From: Candidatus Gastranaerophilales bacterium
GTDB taxonomy: Bacteria > Cyanobacteriota > Vampirovibrionia > Gastranaerophilales > Gastranaerophilaceae
Direction: 5' to 3'
NCBI GenBank assembly: GCA_910587175.1
Contig: CAJULH010000005.1
Span: 1-61,943 of the forward strand
Length of the DNA stretch: 61,943 bases
Below the pieces are notes generated by a model, which made no database searches, had not been told where the DNA came from, and was given only the letters and a program-made list of their open reading frames with translations. Position 1 is the first letter of the stretch. Every line of letters begins with the position of its first letter. The position numbers were made by a program, and so were the translations under genes. Positions 1-8,483 of the stretch are shown here, in pieces.

Positions 1-176
1 TTACAAAAAACGACTTGGAAAGTATAACTATGGAAATGTTTCGATATACACGTTCTGCCATTTTATATTTTACTTTTGCAGTAACATTTCAAGAAAAATT
101 TAACAAAATCTCTAAAGAAAAAATAGTTGAAATTGAGCCGCAAATATATAACGCAACCGAACTTTTACAGCATTAG
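1..176 (+). CDS. C-terminal fragment of an unknown protein (cut by window edge)
   Basis: An open frame enters from the left edge, with codons starting at position 3, and ends at TAG 174-176, giving about 57 residues. The tail is mixed hydrophobic and charged (SAILYFTFAVTFQEKFNK) and ends in TELLQH. I do not recognise a family. It lies outside a tmRNA-3'-like sequence at 379-395, so it may belong to an integrated element whose edge is here; that is inference. Codon use is plausible for coding, but no domain motif is visible. Confidence 0.45.
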   Translation, partial: TKNDLESITMEMFRYTRSAILYFTFAVTFQEKFNKISKEKIVEIEPQIYNATELLQH

Positions 177-202
177 TAAAATTTTCCCTCTTTTTTCCTG
201 TT

Positions 203-245
203 AATTCAGTGTTTTTGGTTTTAAAACGCGGGTGAATCCAGTGTT
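203..245. repeat. Near-identical 11-bp direct repeats (AATTCAGTGTT / AATCCAGTGTT)
   Basis: Copies lie at 203-213 and 235-245, 32 bp apart, and differ at one base. They sit between the truncated gene and the attachment-like sequence. A role as recombinase arm-binding sites is possible but not shown. AGTCGCA is also repeated at 349-355 and 369-375. Confidence 0.35.
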
Positions 246-303
246 AGAAAAGGATTTTTACGATTTTCAAAATTTTAGAGACAGGTGCTTGGTATACTTC
301 AAA

Positions 304-400
304 CTCCACCATTAAAATATAAAGACTTTTGAACCCTTTAAATTGTACAGTCGCACTTTTGCAACCAGAGTCGCAAAGTCCCGCCATCTCCACCATTAAA
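304..400. repeat. Duplicated CTCCACCATTAAA, the second copy at the end of a tmRNA-3'-like sequence (attachment-site candidate)
   Basis: CTCCACCATTAAA occurs at 304-316 and again at 388-400. The second copy is preceded so that 379-395 reads TCCCGCCATCTCCACCA, which matches the usual 3' end of bacterial tmRNA (T-arm 3' strand, acceptor strand and CCA). The matching 5' parts of a tmRNA or tRNA are not here, so this looks like a duplicated 3' end such as integrases leave behind. Nothing else is recognisable in the 230-base non-coding stretch 177-408. Confidence 0.45.
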
Positions 401-408
401 TTTCAACC

Positions 409-1032
409 CTAGCTTTTTGATGCAAATAAAAGTATTAATGCCAAGGTTCCTATAATCCCTGCGCTTATTTTATTTATCCTTATCATCAATTTTGTATTTG
501 ATACCAAAACTTTGTTTAAAAGTGAGGATAAAAGGGAAACCATACAAAAAACACAAGTGCTAAAAAACATAAATATAAGCCCCAGAATAAACATATAAAG
601 CCCGGTATGACGAACATTTGCCGGAGTAAACTGGGGCAAAAACGCCAAAAAGAATAAAATCACTTTTGGGTTTAATAAATTCATCAAAAGCCCTTTTTGA
701 TAACCGTGTGCTGCGCTGTTATCTGCGGCAGCAATTTCTGTTTTGCGTGCATTTTTATAAGTTTTTACTGCAAGGTAAAATAAATAAAACGCTCCAAAAT
801 ATTTCAATACATTAAATGCAATCAAAGATTGTTGAAAAATAACAGAAACACCGAAAGATGCAAGCGCAGCGTGAACTATGCATCCGCTGCCAAGCCCTAA
901 TGATGTAAAAATTGCTTCTTTTTTGCCTTTTGTAATGCCTTGTGTAATAACGAAAATAATATCCGGTCCCGGCATCAGCGCAAGCAAAATAACAGTTGCT
1001 ATATAAAAAAGTATATTCTGAAATTCTCCCAC
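409..1032 (-). CDS. LysE/RhtB family amino-acid exporter
   Basis: A 207-residue integral membrane protein of the LysE/RhtB translocator family, which exports amino acids or their derivatives across the inner membrane. The family signature MPGPDIIFVITQG is at about residues 20-32, followed by the Gly-rich segment SLGLGSGC and further hydrophobic helices, six in all as expected. Length is typical (about 205). The start is GTG. No Shine-Dalgarno is present; TATAAT on the minus strand (1040-1045) ends 7 bases before the GTG, which suggests a leaderless transcript. The substrate cannot be told from sequence. Confidence 0.9.
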   Translation of the reverse strand: MGEFQNILFYIATVILLALMPGPDIIFVITQGITKGKKEAIFTSLGLGSGCIVHAALASFGVSVIFQQSLIAFNVLKYFGAFYLFYLAVKTYKNARKTEIAAADNSAAHGYQKGLLMNLLNPKVILFFLAFLPQFTPANVRHTGLYMFILGLIFMFFSTCVFCMVSLLSSLLNKVLVSNTKLMIRINKISAGIIGTLALILLFASKS

Positions 1033-1039
1033 GGCACCT

Positions 1040-1045
1040 ATTATA
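1040..1045 (-). promoter_or_regulatory. -10 box TATAAT placed for leaderless transcription of the LysE-type gene
   Basis: TATAAT on the minus strand ends 7 bases before the GTG start at 1032, so the first transcribed base should be at or next to the start codon. No convincing -35 box is seen. Confidence 0.45.
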
Positions 1046-1699
1046 CTACATATTTTCTTTACAAAGGATTATTAAAGATTTATATAAATCTTCCTGCTCC
1101 TTTGGTTGCGCAAAATCGCAGTATAAAAGTTTTTTAAATAAGCTTCTTTCGGGCTCTTTCAGTTTTTTTACCAGTTCATTTTTTGTCCTTATATAAACAC
1201 CACTTTCAACAAAATGCTTTGCCTGCAAAACAAAAAATAAAGGCTTTAAAAGTCCCGCAAGATTTTCAGCTAAATTTTCAGAATGCAAAAAAGAATGAAC
1301 CGCAAAATGATATATATTTTCAAACCCCGATTTTATAGCTTTTTTAATATCGCAAAGCGCAGGCGGGGAAATTATTTCATTTAATTTACCATATAAATCC
1401 TTAGTATCATAGAAAAATTGAAACAAATCTTCTTTGCTCCAGTTTTCTATTTCCTTTCTGCCCGAAATAAAGCCGCAAGCCTTTTCTTTATAAGGCATTT
1501 TATCCAAAATATTTCTGTAAATTTTTAAATCTTTAAACTTAAGCTCATTTAAAATAACAACCAGGTCAATATCGCTTTCTTCTGTAGCCTCATTTCTGCC
1601 GTAGCTTCCTTGCAAACCCACAAAAAGAAGGTTATTTTGAAATTCGTCTTTCAATTTTTCGATAATTTCAAAAAGCCAAATATCAATGTTAAAATCCAT
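1046..1699 (-). CDS. Nucleotidyltransferase-domain protein (MNT fold) with helical C-terminus
   Basis: 217 residues. The N-terminal third carries the polymerase-beta-type nucleotidyltransferase signature GSYGRNEATEESDID (G31, S32, then D43 and D45), which binds nucleotide and metal. The remaining ~130 residues look all-helical, as in kanamycin-nucleotidyltransferase-like or HEPN-fused proteins. The metal-binding Asp pair is intact, so activity is plausible; the substrate (small molecule, protein or RNA end) is unknown. A weak AAGGAA site precedes the ATG. It lies 13 bp from the LysE-type gene on the same strand, so they may be co-transcribed in addition to the exporter's own promoter. Confidence 0.75.
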   Translation of the reverse strand: MDFNIDIWLFEIIEKLKDEFQNNLLFVGLQGSYGRNEATEESDIDLVVILNELKFKDLKIYRNILDKMPYKEKACGFISGRKEIENWSKEDLFQFFYDTKDLYGKLNEIISPPALCDIKKAIKSGFENIYHFAVHSFLHSENLAENLAGLLKPLFFVLQAKHFVESGVYIRTKNELVKKLKEPERSLFKKLLYCDFAQPKEQEDLYKSLIILCKENM

Positions 1700-1876
1700 T
1701 ATTTTATTTCCTTATTTGCAATATTAAAGTATAAAATACAAGAGTTTAAAACCATTTTAACTGTAAATTATAGTTTTTAAAGCTTTATTCCTATTTCAAA
1801 ATAATAGTGCAAAGTTTTCTTTTATTTATAAAAAGTTATTAAAAAGTACTAATCTCCATCATTTAAAGCAAAAGGT

Positions 1877-1919
1877 TTGCCTAAAAATGTCAAAAAAGGT
1901 ATGATAAAAGTATCATACC
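1877..1919 (+). promoter_or_regulatory. Promoter with overlapping 9-bp palindrome (operator candidate) for the EAL gene
   Basis: TTGCCT (1877-1882), a 17-bp spacer and TATGAT (1900-1905) form a good sigma-70-type promoter. A perfect inverted repeat, GGTATGATA-AAAG-TATCATACC (1898-1919), covers the -10 box and the predicted start of transcription. The Shine-Dalgarno AAAGGAG follows at once (1921-1927). The placement is that of a repressor operator; an mRNA hairpin next to the ribosome site is the alternative. Confidence 0.6.
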
Positions 1920-1935
1920 AAAAGGAGATTTATAG

Positions 1936-4239
1936 TTGCTAAACCTAGATTTCTACAAAGAAAAAGAACAAAAAATCATTAAAATTTATACCACAATAAA
2001 AGTTGTCACAATCATAATGGCGCTGCTTGCAATAGGCTTTGTAAACCATATTTTGACAAATCAACGTAATTCAGCTGCAAAATATTTGGAACAAAGTGTT
2101 ATGCAAACATCTTCTAACTTAAGAGGAAGAATTGCAACATCATTAAGCGAATTAAACACACTGTCCGCAAAGCTTGCAGCTAATGTGCAACATTATAATG
2201 ACGAAGAAATTTCCAATTTCTTATTGGCGCATATTTCTGACCATGACTTTCACAGACTTGTTTTTGCATATCCAAATGGAAAAACAATACGTGTTCAAAA
2301 GGGCGTAGGAAAGCTCAAGTCTGATGATTGGTCACATGACGAGCGGTTTACAAGAGCAATTTCCGGCGCTTCTGTTTTTGCCGAAACAAAATTAAGCGAT
2401 GATAAACCGCAAAAATACGTAAACGAATTTGGCATTCCCGTTCACGGTAAAGATGGCAAAATAAACGGTGTTCTTGGCGCCCAGGTTTATGCTACTGATT
2501 ATTTGAAAATTTTAGGATTTAACAATTATAACAAACAAGGATTTTCATATATTATTGATAAAGAAGGAAATTTTCAAATTAAACCCTTAAGAGACAAAGA
2601 CTCTGCAAAAAATTTCTTTGATCGTAATATAAAATTTATTAATAAAACTAAAGAAGAAGTCCAGGAATTCATAATTGACGAAGATTGGGGCACGTTTTTA
2701 TTCAAATACCACGGACAAAAATACATAGCTTCTTTTGCACTGATAGATTCTCCTGAACGTTATGTTATGACGATAATACCTTTAAGTGTTTTAATGCTTA
2801 ATGTTGACACACTTTTATCGGGTCTTATTCTAATTGTTGTATTTATATGCGGATTATTATTAACCCTTCTATATTACAGTAACAACCTCTTAACCCGTCA
2901 TGAAAAAATAGTTCTTGACATCGCATTTGTTGATAAAGTTACACAATATGACAACAAAAATAAATTTATAATAAAGGCAAGGGAACTAATTGAAAATAAT
3001 CCTGATAAAAAATATGCAATGATTTGCGCCGAAATAACAAAATTTAAAGCTATGAATGAACTTTTCGGCGTAGAAAATGCAAACAAAATTTTAAGAGATT
3101 TCAGTGCTATATTAAGAAACAATTTAACACCGCAAAGCACTTGTGCCAGAGACCACGCTTCAACATTTTATATTTTATGTGAATATGAAAGAGAAGAATT
3201 TCTTGTTAAATATTTCATTGATAAAGTAATTGATGATGTGGATATTTACAACAGAGACTCCATACCTGAAATCATCAAGGAAACAGGCGTGCTTCTGCAT
3301 TCAAAACTGGCATTATCTTTTGGTGTATATTTAATCAATGATAATTCAGTTTCTATAGAACAGATGTGCGAAAGAGCAAATATCGCAAAACGAAGTATAG
3401 ACAAAGATGTTAAATCTCATTGTAAATTTTATGATGATAATCTCAGGGCACAACTCTTACAGGAAAAAAGCATTGAAGATGAAATGCACCAGGCATTAGA
3501 AGAAAATCATTTTCAAATGTATCTTCAGCCAAAATTTGACCTTAAAACTAAAGAACTTGCAGGTGCAGAAGCCCTTGTAAGATGGATTCATCCTGAAAAA
3601 GGCTTAATACCTCCTATGAATTTTATACCTTTGTTTGAAAAGAATGGTTTTGTGACAGAGGTAGATAAATGCATATGGAAGCAAGCCTGCGAATTTTTAT
3701 CTGCAAGAAAAAAAGAGGGCGAAAAATTATTCCCAATTTCGGTTAACGTATCCAGAATCCATATGGAAAATGATAAATTTATCGATGAATTAATTTTGCT
3801 TACAAGAAAATACGGAATAGACCCTAAGTATTTAGAGCTGGAATTAACAGAAACTGCTTGCTTTAACAATGAAAAACGTTTTGAAGAAACTATACATACA
3901 TTAAAAGAGCTTGGTTTTATTATTTCAATGGATGATTTCGGTACAGGCTACTCCTCATTAAATATGCTTAGAAATTTACCCATTGATGTTTTAAAGCTTG
4001 ACAGAGGCTTTATTAAAGATACTATTCAGGACACAAGGGGTCAAATAGTTACAAAAAGCATAATTGAAATGGCAAACAAACTTAATATGAGAACAGTAGC
4101 TGAAGGAATAGAAACCGAAGAGCAGGCTGAGTTCTTAAAGCAAATAGGCTGCCAAATAGCACAAGGCTTCTTATATGGCAAACCGGTAGATAAAGAAAGC
4201 TTTATTGAGCTTTTTATACCAAAATCACAAACTATTTAA
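1936..4239 (+). CDS. Membrane sensor with degenerate GGDEF and intact EAL domain (c-di-GMP phosphodiesterase)
   Basis: 767 residues from a TTG start 8 bases after AAAGGAG. Layout: a membrane segment near residues 20-40, an extracytoplasmic sensor region of about 240 residues (Cache-like, inferred from topology), a second membrane segment near 290-315, a GGDEF-type domain (about 325-490) and an EAL domain (about 510-755). In the GGDEF domain the signature loop reads RDHASTF, so it should not make c-di-GMP. The EAL domain keeps GAEALVRW, ELTET, DDFGTGYSSL and EGIETEEQ, the metal and catalytic set, so hydrolysis of c-di-GMP to pGpG is likely. The partner cyclase may be the GAF-GGDEF protein at 59774-61396. 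Confidence 0.9.
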   Translation: MLNLDFYKEKEQKIIKIYTTIKVVTIIMALLAIGFVNHILTNQRNSAAKYLEQSVMQTSSNLRGRIATSLSELNTLSAKLAANVQHYNDEEISNFLLAHISDHDFHRLVFAYPNGKTIRVQKGVGKLKSDDWSHDERFTRAISGASVFAETKLSDDKPQKYVNEFGIPVHGKDGKINGVLGAQVYATDYLKILGFNNYNKQGFSYIIDKEGNFQIKPLRDKDSAKNFFDRNIKFINKTKEEVQEFIIDEDWGTFLFKYHGQKYIASFALIDSPERYVMTIIPLSVLMLNVDTLLSGLILIVVFICGLLLTLLYYSNNLLTRHEKIVLDIAFVDKVTQYDNKNKFIIKARELIENNPDKKYAMICAEITKFKAMNELFGVENANKILRDFSAILRNNLTPQSTCARDHASTFYILCEYEREEFLVKYFIDKVIDDVDIYNRDSIPEIIKETGVLLHSKLALSFGVYLINDNSVSIEQMCERANIAKRSIDKDVKSHCKFYDDNLRAQLLQEKSIEDEMHQALEENHFQMYLQPKFDLKTKELAGAEALVRWIHPEKGLIPPMNFIPLFEKNGFVTEVDKCIWKQACEFLSARKKEGEKLFPISVNVSRIHMENDKFIDELILLTRKYGIDPKYLELELTETACFNNEKRFEETIHTLKELGFIISMDDFGTGYSSLNMLRNLPIDVLKLDRGFIKDTIQDTRGQIVTKSIIEMANKLNMRTVAEGIETEEQAEFLKQIGCQIAQGFLYGKPVDKESFIELFIPKSQTI

Positions 4240-4267
4240 AATCTTATTATTGTTATTTATATTATAA

Positions 4268-4295
4268 AATAGCTGCTAAACTTTTAGCAGCTATT
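4268..4295 (-). terminator. Intrinsic terminator between convergent genes
   Basis: A 12-bp stem (AATAGCTGCTAA at 4268-4279 with its complement at 4284-4295) followed on the minus strand by TTTTATAAT. It overlaps the stop codon of the leftward gene and probably ends that transcript; the rightward EAL gene also ends here. Confidence 0.7.
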
Positions 4296-5166
4296 CCATT
4301 TTTGCAAGAACAGTATTTACAGCTTTTTCAACACTGATATCAGTTGTTGTTACTTTATCTACAACTTTATCCAGCATTTTATCAATCTCAGCATCAGAAA
4401 GTGTCGGATTTTCATTTTCTATAAGTTTTTTAGCTTCTTTTCTAATTTCAGCCTTATTGTCTTCATCTTTAGCTTCAGGTTTGTTGATTTCGGTTTCTTC
4501 AACATCCAAAGGTTTGTTTAAACTTGCAATGGTTTCATCTCTTAGTTTGGCAATTTGTTCTTCAATCATTTTCTGTTGTTCTTCAATCTGCTCCTGCATT
4601 TGAACAAGAAGCGCATCAATCTGAGCTTGCATATTATTCTGTGTATTTTGTGCAGCACCGGCACCGTTTAAACCGCCTGCCTGAATATCTGAAACAACAC
4701 CTGACAGTAACTCATTCATAAATAGTTCTTCTGATTCCAATGCGCCGTTTCCGTTTGCATCCGCAATTTTTATCTCGCCGCCGTTTGCATCCTTAAATGT
4801 GTATACTGCAACCGAACCGTTTGTAGCGTTTTTGTTATTGCTGTATTGTCCGCCTTTTTTGTTATCAACAATATATGATGTGTTTACATATTGTACGCTA
4901 TATGAAATGCCGGTTCCTTGTAAAATTTTACCAATGTCTGTAGCCTGCATAAGGTTTTTACCATTAAGCAAGGATGCCAGTTTTGACTGTAGGTCATAAT
5001 CGGCTGCGGTATCAAAACTTGCCGCAATTTCTTGTTTCAAAGATTCTGAAAGAGCATTTGTATAATCTGCAAAATTTGCTTCATTTGCTCCAAGGCTTGT
5101 TGTTTTTATGCCTCTTGAATTTAGAGAAGCTACCCATTCATTGTAATTTGAAACTGCATTTACCAT
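4291..5166 (-). CDS. Uncharacterised protein with one EF-hand loop and a Gln/Glu-rich coiled coil
   Basis: 291 residues, no signal peptide or membrane segment. The middle contains a canonical calcium-binding EF-hand loop, DANGNGALESEE (near residue 140), with acidic or Asn side chains at positions 1, 3, 5, 9 and 12. A Gln/Glu/Met-rich segment near residues 175-215 (QMQEQIEEQQKMIEEQI) should form a coiled coil, and the C-terminus is highly charged. I know no described family for the whole protein; it is probably lineage-specific. AAGGTG lies ahead of the start. Function unknown; a calcium-responsive structural or secreted role is only a guess. Confidence 0.7.
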   Translation of the reverse strand: MVNAVSNYNEWVASLNSRGIKTTSLGANEANFADYTNALSESLKQEIAASFDTAADYDLQSKLASLLNGKNLMQATDIGKILQGTGISYSVQYVNTSYIVDNKKGGQYSNNKNATNGSVAVYTFKDANGGEIKIADANGNGALESEELFMNELLSGVVSDIQAGGLNGAGAAQNTQNNMQAQIDALLVQMQEQIEEQQKMIEEQIAKLRDETIASLNKPLDVEETEINKPEAKDEDNKAEIRKEAKKLIENENPTLSDAEIDKMLDKVVDKVTTTDISVEKAVNTVLAKME

Positions 5167-5279
5167 ATTTTAACACCTTATTTTATCTTTATATTTATAT
5201 AAAGTATATACTTCTTATATAATTGCCATGGTTTTAGGTAAATGTTACATTTTCTTTACAAAAAATAAATTTTGCATTT

Positions 5280-6509
5280 TTACTGGTCGCAGGATTTCAC
5301 AAGCTCCATTGCATCTCCTATAAAACCTGCCTTTTCAAAATTTTCCTGCAATCTTAGTTTTAAAGAATGCGGGATTTTCTTGTTTGAAAGAACACGTCCC
5401 GTAGCATCTGCAGTATCTTCAAACAGTCTGAATTCAGGGTCATTCCCGTATCTTTGTACAAAATATTTTTTTGTTTCATCGTTTCCATACATATAAACTT
5501 TTTCGGCAACACCCAGCGTTGACACATTTTGCGGAGAATTTAAATAATCTTTGGAATTTGCCCTGGATATATTATCCTCCATCACGGCTTTTTTAAAGTT
5601 TGTAAGACCGGTATCGGAAGCACTAGGTTTTATATACCCGAAATCAACAAAGACATATCTGTCTTTTCCTTTTACAAATGAACCTGAATTTCCGTCAGAC
5701 AATACCAAATTGTGTTTTTTAACATAGTCTGCAACAGAAATGCCGTCCTTTCTTGTTTCATAGTTTTTATCCACAAATTCAGAAAGCATCCAGCCTTCGT
5801 AAGGGTTTGCACAATATAAAAGAGGAATGTTTAAAACATTATCTTCATTCATCTTTTTTGCAAGTGAAATTTCATGGAAAGGTCCTTCAGATAAATTTAT
5901 CCGCTGTGAATTAAAATAATGTTTTAAAGCCAAAGGCTTACATCCCGGAACTTCAATAGTATAAACAACACCTGAAAGCCCCTGGGCAAGCCTCTTTATA
6001 TTGGCTTCAGTTTTTCCGAGATGCATTTTAAAACTTTGCTGCGTTTTATCTTCAAATGCATCATACCTTGGGTAAACAAGGGCAATCATTGCATTTATTT
6101 TATTTATTTCTTTTACAAATTCTTCATTTGTAAGCTCTGCAGCGTCCAATATATCATGCGGTGCATTTTGAATGACAGTTTCTGTATTTTTTGAAACCAA
6201 ATCTTCCCTTAGCCTTAAGGCTATATCATAAAGTTTTTTTGTGTAAATCTTGCCGGAAAGTTTGTCCACCAGACTTCTTTTTACGGTTTTATCTTCAATT
6301 GTTGTTGTAAAACCATCCTGCTCCAGGACATTTTGGTCTTTTAAATACCAGCTGTCTTCATATTTAAACTGTTGTGTATTTCCCAAAAACGAAACCGTGT
6401 CATATATTTTTGTCCCATAAAAAGCGATATTTGATGCTTTTTTAACACTTCCTGCATTTTTCAAACCTGATATATCAGCAGAAAAATTCATTAGTGGAGA
6501 AATGTTCAT
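5280..6509 (-). CDS. Protein-kinase-fold protein, divergent
   Basis: The start is placed at the ATG at 6507-6509 because AGAGGA lies 7 bases upstream; an upstream in-frame extension has no ribosome site. 410 residues. The centre and C-terminal half follow the kinase order: a Gly-rich loop (LAQGLSGVVY), an ALK lysine 15-20 residues later (LALKHYF), a helix-C-like Glu (FHEISLAKKM), a hinge-like MLSEFVD, then NLVLSDGNSGSFV where the catalytic loop should be, and VDFGYI matching the DFG motif. The catalytic-loop HRD is absent, replaced by LSDGNSG with a possible Asp and Asn. It could be an atypical kinase or a pseudokinase. The N-terminus carries the leader-like NIAFYGTK. Confidence 0.6.
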   Translation of the reverse strand: MNISPLMNFSADISGLKNAGSVKKASNIAFYGTKIYDTVSFLGNTQQFKYEDSWYLKDQNVLEQDGFTTTIEDKTVKRSLVDKLSGKIYTKKLYDIALRLREDLVSKNTETVIQNAPHDILDAAELTNEEFVKEINKINAMIALVYPRYDAFEDKTQQSFKMHLGKTEANIKRLAQGLSGVVYTIEVPGCKPLALKHYFNSQRINLSEGPFHEISLAKKMNEDNVLNIPLLYCANPYEGWMLSEFVDKNYETRKDGISVADYVKKHNLVLSDGNSGSFVKGKDRYVFVDFGYIKPSASDTGLTNFKKAVMEDNISRANSKDYLNSPQNVSTLGVAEKVYMYGNDETKKYFVQRYGNDPEFRLFEDTADATGRVLSNKKIPHSLKLRLQENFEKAGFIGDAMELVKSCDQ

Positions 6510-6656
6510 TTTGTTTCCTCTTTCGGGCTTTGTATTGTATTTGAAGTAAGGTTTATAAATATGAAAATTTAAGTAAAAATATGAAAATATGAATAAAATG
6601 TAACAATACATCTTTTAGGTGGGGAAATATGGGGAAAAATTACATATTATAGATAT

Positions 6657-8471
6657 ATGAAGACGTTACTTTTATTTCCGCCCCAATGGACACCTGTAAG
6701 CCCGCATTTTGCTTTACCTTCCCTGCTTGGACAGCTGAAGGCAAAAGGGTATGAGGCTTTTGGAATGGATTTAAATATAGATTTTTATAATAAAATCCTG
6801 AATGCAAATTTCATAAAAAATGCCGCAATGAGGGCAATAGACAACAATCAAAACCTTTTAAAAGAAATTGCTCCGTATATTCAAAAAAGCAAAAATTTTA
6901 ATGACTATCCTCTTGATATTCAAAATAAAATTGTAAAATACAGCAAAATTAAAGAATATGTTGCAAAAAAGCAGCATCTTTTGCTCGAAATTCCTGATTT
7001 AGCAGAAGAATCTGTAAGAATTTTAAAAAGCAGAGAAGATTTTTATAAACCGGAAACACTTATTAAAGCTGTAAATATAATTGATGCTGCGCTTGAGATG
7101 GCATCACTGCCTTATTTTCCATCCAAAATGAGCCTTGATGCATATTCAAATCCGCTTTTTAAACTTACTTTTGAACATATAAAATTCTTTGTTTTTGATA
7201 AAGATACAAATATCTTCATCGAATATTATAAAAGCATTTTGGATGAAATAATATCCAAAAATGCACAATATATAGGTATTTCCATAAATTCAACCGGGCA
7301 AATCATCCCGGGACTTACTCTTGCCAACATTTTAAAGAACAAAACAAAAGCACATATCAATATTGGCGGAAATTTCTTCGGCAGGGTAAAAGATGCAGTG
7401 GTAAAGAACCCTGGGTTTTTCGACCTTTTTTGTGATTCCCTTCTTGTCGAAGAAGGTGAAAGACCGGTTGTAGAGCTTGCTGATTATATTTCAGGCAAAA
7501 TTGAAATAGATAAGGTTTCAAATTTAATCTACAAAAAAGATGGTGAAGTTGTAATAAATGAAACCAAAAAACCCATGAAACTGGATGAAATGGGCATTGT
7601 TTCATTGGATGGATATGATTTTTCAAAATATTTTGCACCTGAAATCATTCTTCCTTTCCAATCTTCCCGCGGGTGTTACTGGGGTAAATGCAGCTTTTGC
7701 GATCAGGATTTCGGACAAAATTTTAACGTAAAAAATGTCGAAAAACTTACGGATGAATTTATCGAATTAAAAGAAAAATATGGGATAAAATACTTTGAAT
7801 TTATTGACGAATCTGTAAGCCCTGCATATTTAAGTGAACTTGCAGATAAAATTAAAGAAAAAAATATTGATATAAATTATTTCTTTGATGCACGTCTTGA
7901 AAAAACTTTTACTAAAGAAACTTTGCAAAAAGGCTTTAAGAGCGGTCTAAAGATGGTTCTCTGGGGGTTGGAATCAGGCTCTGACAGTGTTATGGAGCTT
8001 ATAAACAAAGGAATAGACATAGATAAAAGACTTGAAATACTTAAAAATTCAAATGATGCAGGATTATGGAATTTTGCCTTCATATTCTTCGGTTTCCCGA
8101 CAGAAACGCAGGAAGATGCCAGAAAAACTATAAAAATGCTTTGTGAAAACAACGATATAATTCATTCTTACGGAAGATCTGTCTTTACTATGGGAAAACA
8201 CACAAAACTGAAAGACGAGCCCGAAAAATATGGTATTACTGCCGTATATCCTGCGGTGGATGAATTTTCCCCGACATATACCTTCGATTGTATTGGTATG
8301 ACAAAGGATGAGCTCAATTTGATATTAAAAGAATGCACGGAAGCCTGTGCTGAAGCATACAGCAATCCTCTTTGGATGTATTTAAGGTATAGGGAATATA
8401 TATTTTTATACCTTGCAAAATATGGTAAAGATTGGGTTTCAGGATATAAAATAGATAAAAATAATTTATAA
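6657..8471 (+). CDS. B12-binding-domain radical SAM protein
   Basis: 604 residues. The N-terminus is like the cobalamin-binding fold of this family (FPPQWTPVSPHFALPSLLGQL, then ISINSTGQIIPG). The radical SAM core has the 4Fe-4S motif CYWGKCSFC near residue 340, followed by FIDESVSP and GLESGSDSVMELINKG, which are typical of the family. Such enzymes methylate or rearrange unactivated carbons using SAM and methylcobalamin; the substrate cannot be predicted. No Shine-Dalgarno; TATTAT ends 6 bases before the ATG, so a leaderless message is possible. The next gene starts 12 bp downstream and is probably co-transcribed. Confidence 0.85.
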   Translation: MKTLLLFPPQWTPVSPHFALPSLLGQLKAKGYEAFGMDLNIDFYNKILNANFIKNAAMRAIDNNQNLLKEIAPYIQKSKNFNDYPLDIQNKIVKYSKIKEYVAKKQHLLLEIPDLAEESVRILKSREDFYKPETLIKAVNIIDAALEMASLPYFPSKMSLDAYSNPLFKLTFEHIKFFVFDKDTNIFIEYYKSILDEIISKNAQYIGISINSTGQIIPGLTLANILKNKTKAHINIGGNFFGRVKDAVVKNPGFFDLFCDSLLVEEGERPVVELADYISGKIEIDKVSNLIYKKDGEVVINETKKPMKLDEMGIVSLDGYDFSKYFAPEIILPFQSSRGCYWGKCSFCDQDFGQNFNVKNVEKLTDEFIELKEKYGIKYFEFIDESVSPAYLSELADKIKEKNIDINYFFDARLEKTFTKETLQKGFKSGLKMVLWGLESGSDSVMELINKGIDIDKRLEILKNSNDAGLWNFAFIFFGFPTETQEDARKTIKMLCENNDIIHSYGRSVFTMGKHTKLKDEPEKYGITAVYPAVDEFSPTYTFDCIGMTKDELNLILKECTEACAEAYSNPLWMYLRYREYIFLYLAKYGKDWVSGYKIDKNNL

Positions 8472-8483
8472 AAAGGAAAAAAT

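Noticed and set aside
6510..6611. Upstream in-frame start for the kinase-fold protein
   Set aside because: The extra 34 residues are aromatic low-complexity, and the ribosome site AGAGGA sits directly before the ATG at 6509.
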